Source: Paeniglutamicibacter sp. Y32M11
GTDB taxonomy: Bacteria; Actinomycetota; Actinomycetes; Actinomycetales; Micrococcaceae
Length of the DNA stretch: 64,000 bases
Direction: 5' to 3'
NCBI RefSeq assembly: GCF_019285735.1
Contig: NZ_CP079107.1
Span: 3,720,001-3,784,000, forward strand
The stretch's first letter is position 1. Each line of letters begins with the position of its first letter. The notes under the pieces were generated by a model. That model saw only the letters and a program-made list of their open reading frames with translations. It did not search any database and was not told the DNA's origin. Shown piece by piece: positions 35,076 through 43,900 of the stretch. The position numbers were made by a program, and so were the translations under genes.

Positions 35076-36650
35076 TTATGGCTCCAGGAAGATGCCATTG
35101 CCCGGACCAAGCGGCAGATCCAGGAAGAAGAAGACACTCAGGATGCCTACCCACGCCAGCCAGAACGGGACCACAAAGGGCAACATCCGGGCGATAAGCG
35201 TCCCCAAGCCTGCCTGAGGTTCGTACTTTCGCAACATGGTGAGTAGGACGATCATGTAGGGGTTCAGCGGGGTGATGACCTGAGTTGCCGAGTCACCCAC
35301 TCGGAATGCCCCCTGAATGAAGGCTGGTTCGTATCCAAGTAGTACAAACAATGGTACGAATACGGACGCCATCAGCGTCCACATCGCCGAGCCGGAGATA
35401 ATGAAAAGGTTCAATAACGAGGCCAGCACAATAAAGGCGAGGATGGCCGGGTACCCGGTCAGGCCAATGGCTTCTAGGCCGGTTGCACCGGTCACGGCGA
35501 TCCACTGTCCGATTCCCGACCAGTTGAACAGCGCGATGAACTGACCGAGGATAAACGCCAGGACCAAGAATCCAGCCATGTCCCGGATGGACTCACCCAT
35601 GACCTTCGGGACATCACTTCCACGCTGAATGGTGCCGACCAATTTTCCGTAGACCAGGCCCGGAATCATGAACATGGAAAACACGATGAAGACGATCGAG
35701 CTCAGCAGGGGTGACTTGGGCAGGAAGCCGCCGTCCTCGTTACGCCACGGCGAATCCGGCACCAAGACGGCGACCAACATCAGCGCGGCCAGTCCAACAC
35801 CAGCGGCCACCGAGAATTTCAGCGCCCGTGCTTCGCTCGGGGTCAGTTCCGGGTTAAGCGTCTCGGCCGCTTCGACCTCACTCCCTTCCGAATCGGTCGC
35901 CACCGTCGGCACACCCTGACGGGTCAACCGCGGCTCAAGAACTTTGTCGATGATAAATCCGGCCAAGAGCATCAGCACAAAGGAGGAAACGATGTTGAAG
36001 AAGAGGTTGGAGACCGGAGTGACAGCCGCCCCGGCGTTGGGCATGGTGTCGGTGACGGCGGTGGTAATGCCGGCAAAAAGGGCGTCAAGGCTGGTGACCA
36101 GGAAGTTCGTGGAATAACCGGCACCGGCGGCGGCGAAGCCGCCCAACAATCCCGCCACGGGGTGGCGTCCCGCCGCCTTGAAAACGAGTGCCGCCAGCGG
36201 CGGAATGATGACAAATGCCGCGTCCGCCATGATGGACCCGACCACCCCGACAACACCCACGGCGTAGGGCAACGCCCACCGTGGTGCAGAGCCAAAGGCC
36301 TTGCGGATCATCGCCGCAAGCATGCCCGACTTCTCGGCAACGCCCACGGCTAACAAGATGGGAAGCACCGTGGCCAGAGGCGGAAAGCCGAGGTAGTTGG
36401 TTCCAATGTTGGCGGTGAGCCAGCTCAACCCCTCGGGAGTGAAAAGTCCCCGAATCGCCGTGGCATCCGCGCTGCCGGGGAGCTGAACACTGACCTGCAT
36501 CCAGGCCATCACGGTGGAAAGAACAGCCGTAATGGTGAAGAGAATCAGGAAGAGCATAAAAGGATTGGGCAGTTTATTGCCCACCTTCTCCACGCCGGTC
36601 AGGAACCTGTCCATCACCTTCGTAGGGCGTTGCTTGGTCAGAGTGCTCAT
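35076..36650 (-). CDS. AbgT-family transporter
   Basis: This 524-residue membrane protein matches AbgT, the p-aminobenzoyl-glutamate/drug transporter family. It has GVEKVGNKLPNPFMLFLILF at the N-terminus, GIMADAAF-type helices (GSIMADAAFVIIPPLAALVF), AGYSTNFLVTSLDALFAGIT, and the C-terminal hairpin EPAFIQGAFRVGDSATQVITPLNPY. The start overlaps the stop of the M20 amidohydrolase (ATGA). The pairing recalls E. coli abgAB-abgT, where amidohydrolase and transporter handle p-aminobenzoyl-glutamate; the true substrate here is unknown. Confidence 0.92.
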   Translation of the reverse strand: MSTLTKQRPTKVMDRFLTGVEKVGNKLPNPFMLFLILFTITAVLSTVMAWMQVSVQLPGSADATAIRGLFTPEGLSWLTANIGTNYLGFPPLATVLPILLAVGVAEKSGMLAAMIRKAFGSAPRWALPYAVGVVGVVGSIMADAAFVIIPPLAALVFKAAGRHPVAGLLGGFAAAGAGYSTNFLVTSLDALFAGITTAVTDTMPNAGAAVTPVSNLFFNIVSSFVLMLLAGFIIDKVLEPRLTRQGVPTVATDSEGSEVEAAETLNPELTPSEARALKFSVAAGVGLAALMLVAVLVPDSPWRNEDGGFLPKSPLLSSIVFIVFSMFMIPGLVYGKLVGTIQRGSDVPKVMGESIRDMAGFLVLAFILGQFIALFNWSGIGQWIAVTGATGLEAIGLTGYPAILAFIVLASLLNLFIISGSAMWTLMASVFVPLFVLLGYEPAFIQGAFRVGDSATQVITPLNPYMIVLLTMLRKYEPQAGLGTLIARMLPFVVPFWLAWVGILSVFFFLDLPLGPGNGIFLEP

Positions 36651-37909
36651 TGATGGACCTTCACTGCGGTCGCCACAACGCGGCGTTCGTGGGCCAGCTG
36701 CTGAAGCCGGTTCTCCGCTAGCTGAGCATAAAGTGCAGCACCCTCGGCCAAGACCCCGTCGTCGAAGGACGCAAATGGGGAATGGTTGAATTGAACCGAA
36801 TTCGGATCAACGCCGGGAGCCGCTGCACCCAGTCCGACAAATGCGCCCGGAACCAGGTTGAGCACCCGAGAGAAGTCCTCGGAGGCGGCCAACGGCTGCT
36901 TCATCTGGATAATGCGATCGGTGCCGAATAATTCGGCCGCGGTGTCCATGACAACCTGCGCCTCGGCATCGTTGTTGACGGTGGCTGGATATCGGGGCCG
37001 GAATTCGACATCGGCGTCCAGCCCGTGGGCGCGGGCGATCCCGCCGAGCAGCTGCGGGGCAAGACGCTTGAGTCGATCTCGGCTGACCTCCGAGAAGGTA
37101 CGCACGCTGGCCTCGAAGTAGGCCGAATCGGGAATGATGTTTGACGCGGTCCCCGCCCGGAGCAAGCCAACGGTGATGACCACGGGGTCGAAGATATCGA
37201 ACTGCCGAGTGACTGCCACCTGGAGGGCAGAGATCATCTCCGTGACGACGGCGATGGGGTCCTGAGCCTTGTACGGAGCGGAGCCGTGGCCACCGGTTCC
37301 CTGAACGGTAACGATCAACGTGTCCGAGGCAGACATCATGATGCCGGGACGAGTGAGGAAGTTTCCGTGGTCGGTCTGGCCGGAGAAGACGTGCATGCCG
37401 AAGGCGGCATCAACGCGTCGACCGGCAAGATCCAGGATCCCCTCATCAATCATGATGCCGGCACCGTTGCAGCCTTCCTCACCGGGCTGGAACATGAACA
37501 CCACGTCGCCCGGCAGTTGACTCTGCCGCTCGGCGAGCAGCCGGGCGGCACCGGCGAGCATGGCGGTGTGGAGATCGTGTCCGCAGGCATGCATGGCACC
37601 GTCAATGCGCGATGAATACTGCACATTGGTGCGTTCCTGGACCGGCAAGCCGTCCATGTCTCCGCGCAACAACACCACGGGTCGATCGGAGGTGTTGGTT
37701 CCGGCAGCATCCGCCGTTCCGCGCAACACGCCGCCGATCGAGCTCAGCTGTCGACCGAGGGTGATCTCCAGCGGCAAGTCCTCGAGTTCGGTCAGTACCC
37801 GCTCTTGGGTTCGTGGCAAATCAAGCCCGATCTCGGGTTCCTGATGTAGTGCATGGCGGAGCCGAATCAACTCGGGTTCCAGCTGGCGCGCATTGTGCAG
37901 ATGTGACAT
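36647..37909 (-). CDS. M20D amidohydrolase (AbgA/hippurate hydrolase type)
   Basis: This 420-residue enzyme shows the M20D features: LRHALHQEPEIGLDLPRTQ, LLRGDMDGLPVQE, MHACGHDLHTAMLAGAARLL, FQPGEEGCNGAGIMIDEG, FGMHVFSG and a C-terminal AASEDFSRVL. It hydrolyses N-acyl amino acids or similar amides with a bound metal pair. AAAGGA precedes the ATG. It is translationally coupled to the AbgT transporter and divergent from the Lrp-type regulator, suggesting uptake and cleavage of an amide-linked amino acid under that regulator's control. Confidence 0.93.
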   Translation of the reverse strand: MSHLHNARQLEPELIRLRHALHQEPEIGLDLPRTQERVLTELEDLPLEITLGRQLSSIGGVLRGTADAAGTNTSDRPVVLLRGDMDGLPVQERTNVQYSSRIDGAMHACGHDLHTAMLAGAARLLAERQSQLPGDVVFMFQPGEEGCNGAGIMIDEGILDLAGRRVDAAFGMHVFSGQTDHGNFLTRPGIMMSASDTLIVTVQGTGGHGSAPYKAQDPIAVVTEMISALQVAVTRQFDIFDPVVITVGLLRAGTASNIIPDSAYFEASVRTFSEVSRDRLKRLAPQLLGGIARAHGLDADVEFRPRYPATVNNDAEAQVVMDTAAELFGTDRIIQMKQPLAASEDFSRVLNLVPGAFVGLGAAAPGVDPNSVQFNHSPFASFDDGVLAEGAALYAQLAENRLQQLAHERRVVATAVKVHQ

Positions 37910-37927
37910 GGGTTTCCTTTGCGTGCT

Positions 37928-37937
37928 GTAGATCTAC
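37928..37937. promoter_or_regulatory. 10-bp palindrome in the divergent promoter region
   Basis: GTAGATCTAC is a perfect palindrome 19 bases upstream of the M20 start, in the gap shared with the Lrp-type gene. It is a possible regulator site but short enough to be accidental. Confidence 0.25.
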
Positions 37938-38034
37938 TTTCGGATGAGCGTATATGTTGGATGCTTGTGGGTCTCCGAGTCGCTGGAATCCTGCGCAACT
38001 ACCGCGAAATATCGAAGAATGGTGCAGGTCGTAC

Positions 38035-39026
38035 ATGACATCGGACGTATCGGAAGAGGATCTGATGCTGATCCACGCGCTGCAAATTGCACCGCGGGTC
38101 AGCTGGAGCGATGCTGCACGGTGCTTGATTCGCATCCGACGACGTTGGCCGCGCGTTGGCAACGGCTTCGGGCCGCGGGGCTGGCCTGGGTCACGGCCAA
38201 TGCCATCAGCACGTCCATGGAGTCGACGTTTTCCCTCTTCGACGTCGAATGCACGGTGACCGAACGTCACTCGGTCATCGATGAGCTGTGCGCCATACCC
38301 GAGGTGGTTTCGATCCTGGATTCCGCCAGCAACCGCGATCTGCTGTTGAAGGTGCAAACCGCCAACCTCGCCGAGCTGGGGCGCAAGATCGTGCCGATGT
38401 TGACTCGAATTCCGGGAATCACCAAGTACGAGGCCTCCATCTGCACTCGGGTACATTCCGAGGGTCACATTTGGCGCCTTGACGCATTGAATAGAAGCCA
38501 ACAGGCCCAACTGGAGTCGCTGGCCGCCCCGATTACGGGGCCGCCGTACGTGCTCACCGCCTCCGATGAGGGCATGGTGAAGTGTCTGATTCGCGATGGA
38601 CGGGCCAGTTCCACTCAGATCGCGCGCGAAATCGGAATGCACCCCACAACGGTAAGTCGGCGGTTGAACCGCATTCTGGCCAGTGGCGTGTTGTCGTTCC
38701 GCTGCGAGTTGTCGCAGTTGGATTCCGCGTTTCCGGTGAGTTGCCAATGGTTCGCTGTGGTCCCGCCGGGACAACACCAACAGGCAGCGGAGATATTGCG
38801 GTCCTTTCGAAATCTGCGTCTTTGCGCTTCCACCACCGGGACGACAAATTTCACGTTTGTCCTCTGGCTTCGCTCCGTGGCGGAGGTTATGGACGTCGAG
38901 CTGGCGATCTCCGAGCGCATTCCGGAAATTCGGTTTGCCGAGAGCGCCGTGGCGTTGGCGTACCCGAAGCGCGTGGGTTGGCTGTTGGATGAGAACGGCA
39001 GAGCCACCCGCGGCGTGGTGACCTGA
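38035..39026 (+). pseudogene. Lrp/AsnC-family regulator with an apparent -1 frameshift near 38120
   Basis: Two Lrp/AsnC modules lie in tandem, each with a helix-turn-helix (LAARWQRLRAAGLAWVTA; ASSTQIAREIGMHPTTVSRRLNRI) and a RAM-like domain. The first 28 codons of the natural protein (MTSDVSEEDLMLIHALQIAP...SWSDAARC) lie in one frame from 38035. The continuation VLDSHPTTLAARWQ lies in another. One missing G in CACG(G)GTGCTTG at 38119-38122 would join them perfectly. Either the gene is inactivated, a shortened form starts elsewhere in the long frame from 37944, or this is a sequencing error. It is divergent from the M20-AbgT operon, its likely target. Confidence 0.75.
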
Positions 39027-40060
39027 TTTCTGTGGGCTTCCCAAAGGGCGCTCATACAACTTTGCAGGAAGGTCATTGCTCATCTGCGAGGTAGCCTTCA
39101 CTTTTCATGCAGGGCATGCGGCCATGCTGGTGGATGTGCGGTGCGACTATTGCGCTGAAGACGTGCAGAGGATCATCCGGTGCACCTAAGTGTGTTGGTG
39201 CGGGCGGGATGTTCCCGGTTAGGAATTCGGCCTAGCGACGTGGTCTCGGGGATTGAGGCACCTCCCGAATCTTTGCTGATGTGCGTTCGGGAATAACAGT
39301 CTCAGTACCCGGAGCCGCCCTAACAACCGGTAGGCCGGCGCAACTCTCTCGATTTTCGATGAGCGTTGCCCTGCGAACTATGAGATCAACACTCTGCAAA
39401 AATAGAGAATGGCGCAAAATTCAACGCAATGTTTGTGAGGTTTATTTAACGTTTCGTCACGCATAGTTGAAATCAACCTACGGCATCATAGTGACCCAAG
39501 CCGCCTCGCCATCGAACCACGAGGCGCATCATTACTACCAGTAAATCGTCAACCACATATTCGCGTCCAATACTTTCTGTGTCGCTACAATTAGCAAGCC
39601 GCTAAGAATGAGAAATGACGCGCACTACTTCGAACGAGGGCGCAGTGCCTACCATCGCACCGCTCCTATGGCGGTAACCCGGCTTCCCAAGACGAGCAAT
39701 TTATTTGAACATCAGCGCCATTTGACTTGGCAAAGCGCAGTTCACCAAGAAATTCCACGGGCATCAAAATCCCCGACGAGTTGCCGCTCGGTCCGGGGAA
39801 AAGCTGTGTGCCAAACAAAAAAGCCTACCGCGCGATCAGCTGAAGACCACGCGCTGCGTACAACTACGCGAACCACCCTCGAACCGTCAACCTAAATTCA
39901 CGAGTCGCTCTTCGGATGTCGATGAATTTACATTCCAGAAATAATCATCAGAACTTTCCGTGCTGATTATTCTGCACGAAACAAATCGGAAAGACGCGCG
40001 GCATCCGGCCTCGATAGGTTGTTCTTACTCGCACAGAATTTCTTGGGAAGGGAGCAACAC
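39027..40060. other. One-kilobase gene-free stretch before amtB
   Basis: No reading frame here has a ribosome site or family resemblance; the 95-codon frame at 39608-39895 looks random. The last 130 bases are AT-rich and hold an imperfect inverted repeat at 39936-39974, likely part of the amtB control region. A decayed gene or small RNA cannot be excluded. Confidence 0.5.
39936..39974. promoter_or_regulatory. Imperfect inverted repeat upstream of amtB
   Basis: CAGAAATAATCATCAG (39936-39951) and CTGATTATTCTG (39963-39974) are near-complementary, allowing for three unpaired bases. The element ends about 86 bases before the amtB start and is followed by GCACGAAAC. It could be a nitrogen-regulator site, though it does not exactly match the GlnR or AmtR consensus that I know. 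Confidence 0.35.
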
Positions 40061-41299
40061 ATGGAACCCGCAGATATCGCATGGATACTGACAGCCATCG
40101 CTTTAGTTCTACTCATGTTCCCCGGCCTCGCCATGCTCTACGGCGGAATGCTTAACGGACGGAACGTCCTGAACATGGTCTTGATGGTCATGAGCTCGCT
40201 GGCAGTCACAGCAGTTGTATACGTGATCATCGGACACGGTCTGGTGTTGGGTGACTCAGTAGGAGGCGCAGGGATCATCGGCAACCCCTTCGAGTACTCG
40301 TTCTTCACTTCCTTCATGGAAGATGACGGAAGTGGCGGACCGCTCTGGGGCGCCTTCTATATTCTTTTCGCAGGAATCAGCGTCGCGCTGGTTGCTTCCG
40401 GCGCTGCCGGTCGCATGAAGTTTGGTTCTTGGCTTGTCTTTGTGGCCCTGTGGGTAGTACTCGTCTATGGGCCGCTCGGCCACTGGGTGTTCGCCTTCTC
40501 GAATGAAGAAACAGGAGTTGTTGGCGGTTGGATGCGCAACCAGCTCAAGCTGCACGACTTCGCCGGCGGCACCGCAATTCACCTCAATGCGGGTGCCGCA
40601 GGCTTGGCGCTGGCCATGGTCCTTGGCCGCCGCAATGCTCCCGCCGGGCGTCCACACAACCTCCCACTGATGCTCGTGGGTGTCGCTCTGATCGCCACCG
40701 GTTGGATCGGGTTTAACGGCGGCACCGCCGGTGGCGCCAACTTCCTGGCCCAGTACGTCGTCCTGACCTCGATCCTGTCATTGGCTGGTGGCATCCTCGG
40801 CTTCATCGCGATTGAACGGATCCGTGATGGCCACGCCACCATGCTTGGAGCCGGAACCGGCGCCATCGCGGGTTTGGTAGGCATCACGCCAGTGGCCGAC
40901 GCCGTTGGACCGGTCGGCGCACTCTTTGTCGGCTTCCTCGCCTCGGCAGCAGCCGCCTGGGCCATCACGTGGAAGCGCCGCCACAAGATCGATGATGCAC
41001 TGGACGTCTTTGCCATCCACGGCATTGCCGGCATCACCGGTTCACTCTTCGCGGTCTTCCTGGCCAACGCTGCGGCACCTGCCGGATTCAGCGGCATCCT
41101 GCGCGGCGGCGAGATGGATCTGCTGTGGCGTGAAGGCCTGGCTCTGATTGTCACCATGGTTTACAGCTTCGCCATGACCTACGCGATTGCGTGGACCATG
41201 AACAAGATTGTTCCCATCCGTGTCAGCGTTGAGGAGGAGGAACTTGGTCTTGATCGAGCCCTCCATGTCGAAACGGCCTATGAAGGCCGCACCTTCTAG
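40061..41299 (+). CDS. amtB: Ammonium transporter
   Basis: This 412-residue, eleven-helix protein is an Amt/MEP/Rh channel. It shows DIAWILTAIALVLLMFPGLAMLYGG, FAGGTAIHLNAGAAGLALA with the first conserved pore histidine, NLPLMLVGVALIATGWIGFNGG, and DDALDVFAIHGIAGITGSLF with the second pore histidine. GGGAAGGGAG lies 7 bases before the ATG; the extension to 40019 is not supported. It leads a plus-strand operon with a PII protein 44 bases downstream, the usual arrangement in which PII plugs the channel. Confidence 0.96.
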   Translation: MEPADIAWILTAIALVLLMFPGLAMLYGGMLNGRNVLNMVLMVMSSLAVTAVVYVIIGHGLVLGDSVGGAGIIGNPFEYSFFTSFMEDDGSGGPLWGAFYILFAGISVALVASGAAGRMKFGSWLVFVALWVVLVYGPLGHWVFAFSNEETGVVGGWMRNQLKLHDFAGGTAIHLNAGAAGLALAMVLGRRNAPAGRPHNLPLMLVGVALIATGWIGFNGGTAGGANFLAQYVVLTSILSLAGGILGFIAIERIRDGHATMLGAGTGAIAGLVGITPVADAVGPVGALFVGFLASAAAAWAITWKRRHKIDDALDVFAIHGIAGITGSLFAVFLANAAAPAGFSGILRGGEMDLLWREGLALIVTMVYSFAMTYAIAWTMNKIVPIRVSVEEEELGLDRALHVETAYEGRTF

Positions 41300-41343
41300 A
41301 ATCCCACCCACAGCATCGAACACCGAGTGAGAGACATCAAATC

Positions 41344-41691
41344 ATGAAACTCATTACCGCAATCATCAAGCCCATCCGGGTGGAAACCGTATCCAAGGAA
41401 TTGGAGAAGGCCGGCTTTACCGGACTGAGCGTTAGCGAGATGCAGGGCCGCGGCGCCCAGGCCGGACGCATGGAGTACTACCGCGGCCAAGCCTTCGCCG
41501 TGGAGTTCCGCACCAAGATGTGCATCGAGCTTCTGGTCGCCGAGAAAGACGTCGACAAGGCCATCGACGTGATTGTTGCCAATGCCCGTACTGGGGATGC
41601 CGGAGCGATCGGCGACGGCAAGGTCTGGGTCACGCCGGTTGATCGCGTGGTGCGCGTACGCACCGGCGAAGAAGGCGAAGCCGCAATCTAG
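41344..41691 (+). CDS. PII signal protein (GlnK-like) with Phe at the Tyr51 position
   Basis: This 115-residue protein has the PII fold: MKLITAIIKPIRVETVSKEL, the T-loop region, and GDGKVWVTPVDRVVRVRTGE at the ATP site. Gln39, which contacts nucleotide and 2-oxoglutarate, is kept. The T-loop reads GRGAQAGRMEYYRGQAFAV: the YRG tyrosine (Tyr46) is present, but residue 51, the tyrosine uridylylated or adenylylated in classical PII, is Phe. It lies between amtB and an ornithine-cyclodeaminase-family gene. It probably binds effectors and controls AmtB without covalent modification at residue 51. Confidence 0.92.
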   Translation: MKLITAIIKPIRVETVSKELEKAGFTGLSVSEMQGRGAQAGRMEYYRGQAFAVEFRTKMCIELLVAEKDVDKAIDVIVANARTGDAGAIGDGKVWVTPVDRVVRVRTGEEGEAAI

Positions 41692-41831
41692 GTTTCATCC
41701 CCACATTCCTGTTGCGGCGGCGCGCCGGATATCCCAACCGATTGGCCGCCGCAGCAGTTCCACTACTTTCCATCTTTACCTTGCCCAGCGACGGGCCAGA
41801 TTTGCTACGTGTCTTGAGAAAGGACCCCATC

Positions 41832-42962
41832 ATGACCAACATCGACTTCCGCTACTTGAGCGAAGCAGACATGATCGAAGCTGGCGTCACCGACATCGCC
41901 CGCTGCGTTGATGTCATGGAAGAAACCCTCGTGCTGATGCGCAAGGGCGATTACATGATGGCCGGAGAGAACGGCAATTCCCACGGTGCCATGATCACCT
42001 TCCCGCAGGTCCCGCAGCACGCAGGCATGCCAGAGGATGGTCCGGACCGTCGTTTCATGGCCATGCCCGCCTACCTCGGTGGACGCTTCAACACCACCGG
42101 CGTGAAGTGGTACGGCTCCAATGCCGAAAACCGCAAGAAGGGGTTGCCTCGCTCCATTCACCTCTTCACCCTGAATGACACCGATTCCGGTGCCCCGCTG
42201 GCGATCATGAGTGCCAACCTGCTCTCCGCCTACCGCACCGGTGCCGTCCCGGGTGTTGGCGTGAAGCACCTGGCCAGGGAAGACTCCGAAGTTGTTGCAG
42301 TGGTTGGCCCCGGTGTCATTGCCAAGTCCGTCATCGATGCAACGCTGACGCTGCGCCCAGGCATCCACACTGTAACGATCAAGGGACGCAGCACCTCCGG
42401 TGCCGAGACCTTCGCCGCGTATGTCAAGGACAAATACCCGCAGATCACCACCGTTGAGATTGCCGACTCCATTGAGGCCGCAATCGCCAACGCAGACATT
42501 GTCATCGCGACCACCACAACCGACATTGCCGGCTCCGATGCCTTCCCATACTTCCCCAAGCACGCAATCAAGCCCGGAGCTTTGTTGTTGCTGCCGGCAG
42601 CGGCACGCTTCGATGATGACTTCATCATCAACGACGCCCGCCTGATCCTTGACGCCCGTGGTCTCTACAATGCATGGGCCGAAGAGTACCAAGCCGAGGC
42701 CTACCAGCTGTTGGGTATTCCCGGCACCCACTTCCACGACTTGATGCGCGCGGGCAAGCTTGATGAATCCAAGCTCGAGGAAATCGCCGATGTTGCCACC
42801 GGCGCCATTCCGGCCCGGCGCAATGACGAGGAGATCATCCTCTACTCGGTCGGCGGCATGCCGACCGAAGACGTCGCCTGGGCCACCGAGCTTTACCGCA
42901 CCGCCGAGGAGAAGAACATCGGCCAGGTGCTGAACCTCTGGGCAGCACCGGTCATGGCGTAG
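41832..42962 (+). CDS. Ornithine-cyclodeaminase/mu-crystallin-family protein
   Basis: This 376-residue protein shows the family layout: an N-terminal substrate domain with GGRFNTTGVKWYGSNAENR, SANLLSAYRTGAVPGVGVKHL, a Rossmann fold VVAVVGPGVIAKSVIDATL, and ADIVIATTTTDIAG. The family includes ornithine cyclodeaminase, alanine dehydrogenase and ketimine reductases. Close actinobacterial relatives are, as I recall, labelled 'tyramine oxidase subunit B', a name I cannot verify from sequence. AAAGGA lies 8 bases before the ATG at 41832. Its place behind amtB and PII suggests ammonia release or imine reduction in nitrogen scavenging. Confidence 0.87.
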   Translation: MTNIDFRYLSEADMIEAGVTDIARCVDVMEETLVLMRKGDYMMAGENGNSHGAMITFPQVPQHAGMPEDGPDRRFMAMPAYLGGRFNTTGVKWYGSNAENRKKGLPRSIHLFTLNDTDSGAPLAIMSANLLSAYRTGAVPGVGVKHLAREDSEVVAVVGPGVIAKSVIDATLTLRPGIHTVTIKGRSTSGAETFAAYVKDKYPQITTVEIADSIEAAIANADIVIATTTTDIAGSDAFPYFPKHAIKPGALLLLPAAARFDDDFIINDARLILDARGLYNAWAEEYQAEAYQLLGIPGTHFHDLMRAGKLDESKLEEIADVATGAIPARRNDEEIILYSVGGMPTEDVAWATELYRTAEEKNIGQVLNLWAAPVMA

Positions 42963-42975
42963 TCCCCCACATATT

Positions 42976-43025
42976 CGAAGGGTTCGTGCATCCCGTGGTG
43001 TGGTGCACGAACCCTTCGTGCTTTT
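42976..43025 (+). terminator. Strong Rho-independent terminator of the amtB operon
   Basis: CGAAGGGTTCGTGCA (42976-42990) pairs perfectly over 15 bases with 43004-43018 across a 13-base loop, followed by TGCTTTT. It starts 14 bases after the stop of the cyclodeaminase gene. Confidence 0.88.
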
Positions 43026-43135
43026 CAGTCGACTCGACCATTAGTTGGCATGCGGCCGCCGAAAGGACATCCCCCGTGATCCATCGGCGAAGCACCCCCG
43101 AGTATTCCGGGATCAACTTTGTTGTTGGTGGCCAA

Positions 43136-43164
43136 TTGCCTTATACGAGACCTTCGAACATATA
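43136..43164 (+). promoter_or_regulatory. Candidate sigma-70-type promoter for the lipoprotein gene
   Basis: TTGCCT (43136-43141) and CATATA (43159-43164) are separated by 17 bases, about 70 bases before the lipoprotein start. The surrounding stretch is AT-rich compared with its neighbours. Confidence 0.35.
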
Positions 43165-43235
43165 CCCCGTCATATTTATATTGGTCGAACAACCACAAAT
43201 AACTTTGTGTCGTAAGCGTGTGCCAAGATTCGATT

Positions 43236-43682
43236 ATGAAAAGAATCCTCACGCCACTCGTTCTCGCTTTTGCACTCACCCTGACTGCTTGCGGTGGAAC
43301 AACTGCCACGCCGACCGTTGCTACGGATGACAAACCCGCCGAGGAGACACAAACGATTCCCAATCTGGCTGGCAAATGGAAGCAGAGTAACTCCGCCAGC
43401 GAAGATTCCTACCAGCACGCCACGATCACCGACGACACGATCACTGTGGAGTGGGTTTCCGATGGTGGCGATACGACCTCTACGTATTGGATCGGAACAT
43501 TTAAAGCTCCGACGGACGCGACAGCGCCCTATGTGTGGTCATCCAAGCGGGATGTGAAAGCCACCGAATCAGCACTTCTAGCATCTAATGATGACACCAA
43601 AGAATTTACCTATGATGGCGAAACCATCAGCTACAAAGTTACCGCGCTTGGAACCACGACCAAGGTTGAGCTCAAGAAATAG
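43236..43682 (+). CDS. Small secreted lipoprotein
   Basis: This 148-residue protein has a signal peptide (MKRILTPLVLAFALTLTAC) ending in the lipobox LTAC, so the cysteine should be lipidated and the protein anchored outside the membrane. The mature part is a small beta-rich domain (LAGKWKQSN, DTITVEWVSDGG, TYDGETISYKVTALGTTTKVELKK). I do not recognise the family. The ribosome site is weak. It stands alone between two strong hairpins. Confidence 0.82.
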   Translation: MKRILTPLVLAFALTLTACGGTTATPTVATDDKPAEETQTIPNLAGKWKQSNSASEDSYQHATITDDTITVEWVSDGGDTTSTYWIGTFKAPTDATAPYVWSSKRDVKATESALLASNDDTKEFTYDGETISYKVTALGTTTKVELKK

Positions 43683-43703
43683 GTTCACCCCCATTAACTT
43701 GAG

Positions 43704-43737
43704 AAGCCCCCATCGAGCTTGAGCTCGATGGGGGCTT
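43704..43737. terminator. 15-bp perfect hairpin after the lipoprotein gene
   Basis: AAGCCCCCATCGAGC pairs perfectly with 43723-43737 around a TTGA loop. It lies between the lipoprotein gene and the oppositely oriented M20 gene, so it may terminate both. The following T-tract is poor. Confidence 0.78.
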
Positions 43738-43900
43738 GACTCTTGCCACAGCAACTGTGCATCGGATTTTCCTCCGAAAATTTCCGGACTCCCATGGGCG
43801 TCACCCCCCTGCACCGGTAGGAACTACGCGGGTCAAAAAGAAGCAAGAGTCAGTCGCTCAGTCGACTGTCCCTTCCGTAAATTCCACCGTCAACCCGAGG

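Noticed and set aside
39430-39480. Possible GlnR site GTCAC...GAAAT upstream of amtB
   Set aside because: The spacing is 8 rather than 6 bases, the second half is imperfect, and it lies about 600 bases from the gene.
39608-39895. 95-codon frame upstream of amtB
   Set aside because: Composition is unlike the coding genes around it and there is no start signal or known domain.
41805-42737. 310-codon minus-strand frame opposite the cyclodeaminase-family gene
   Set aside because: Gly/Val/His-rich shadow translation, no domain, and the opposite strand is clearly coding.
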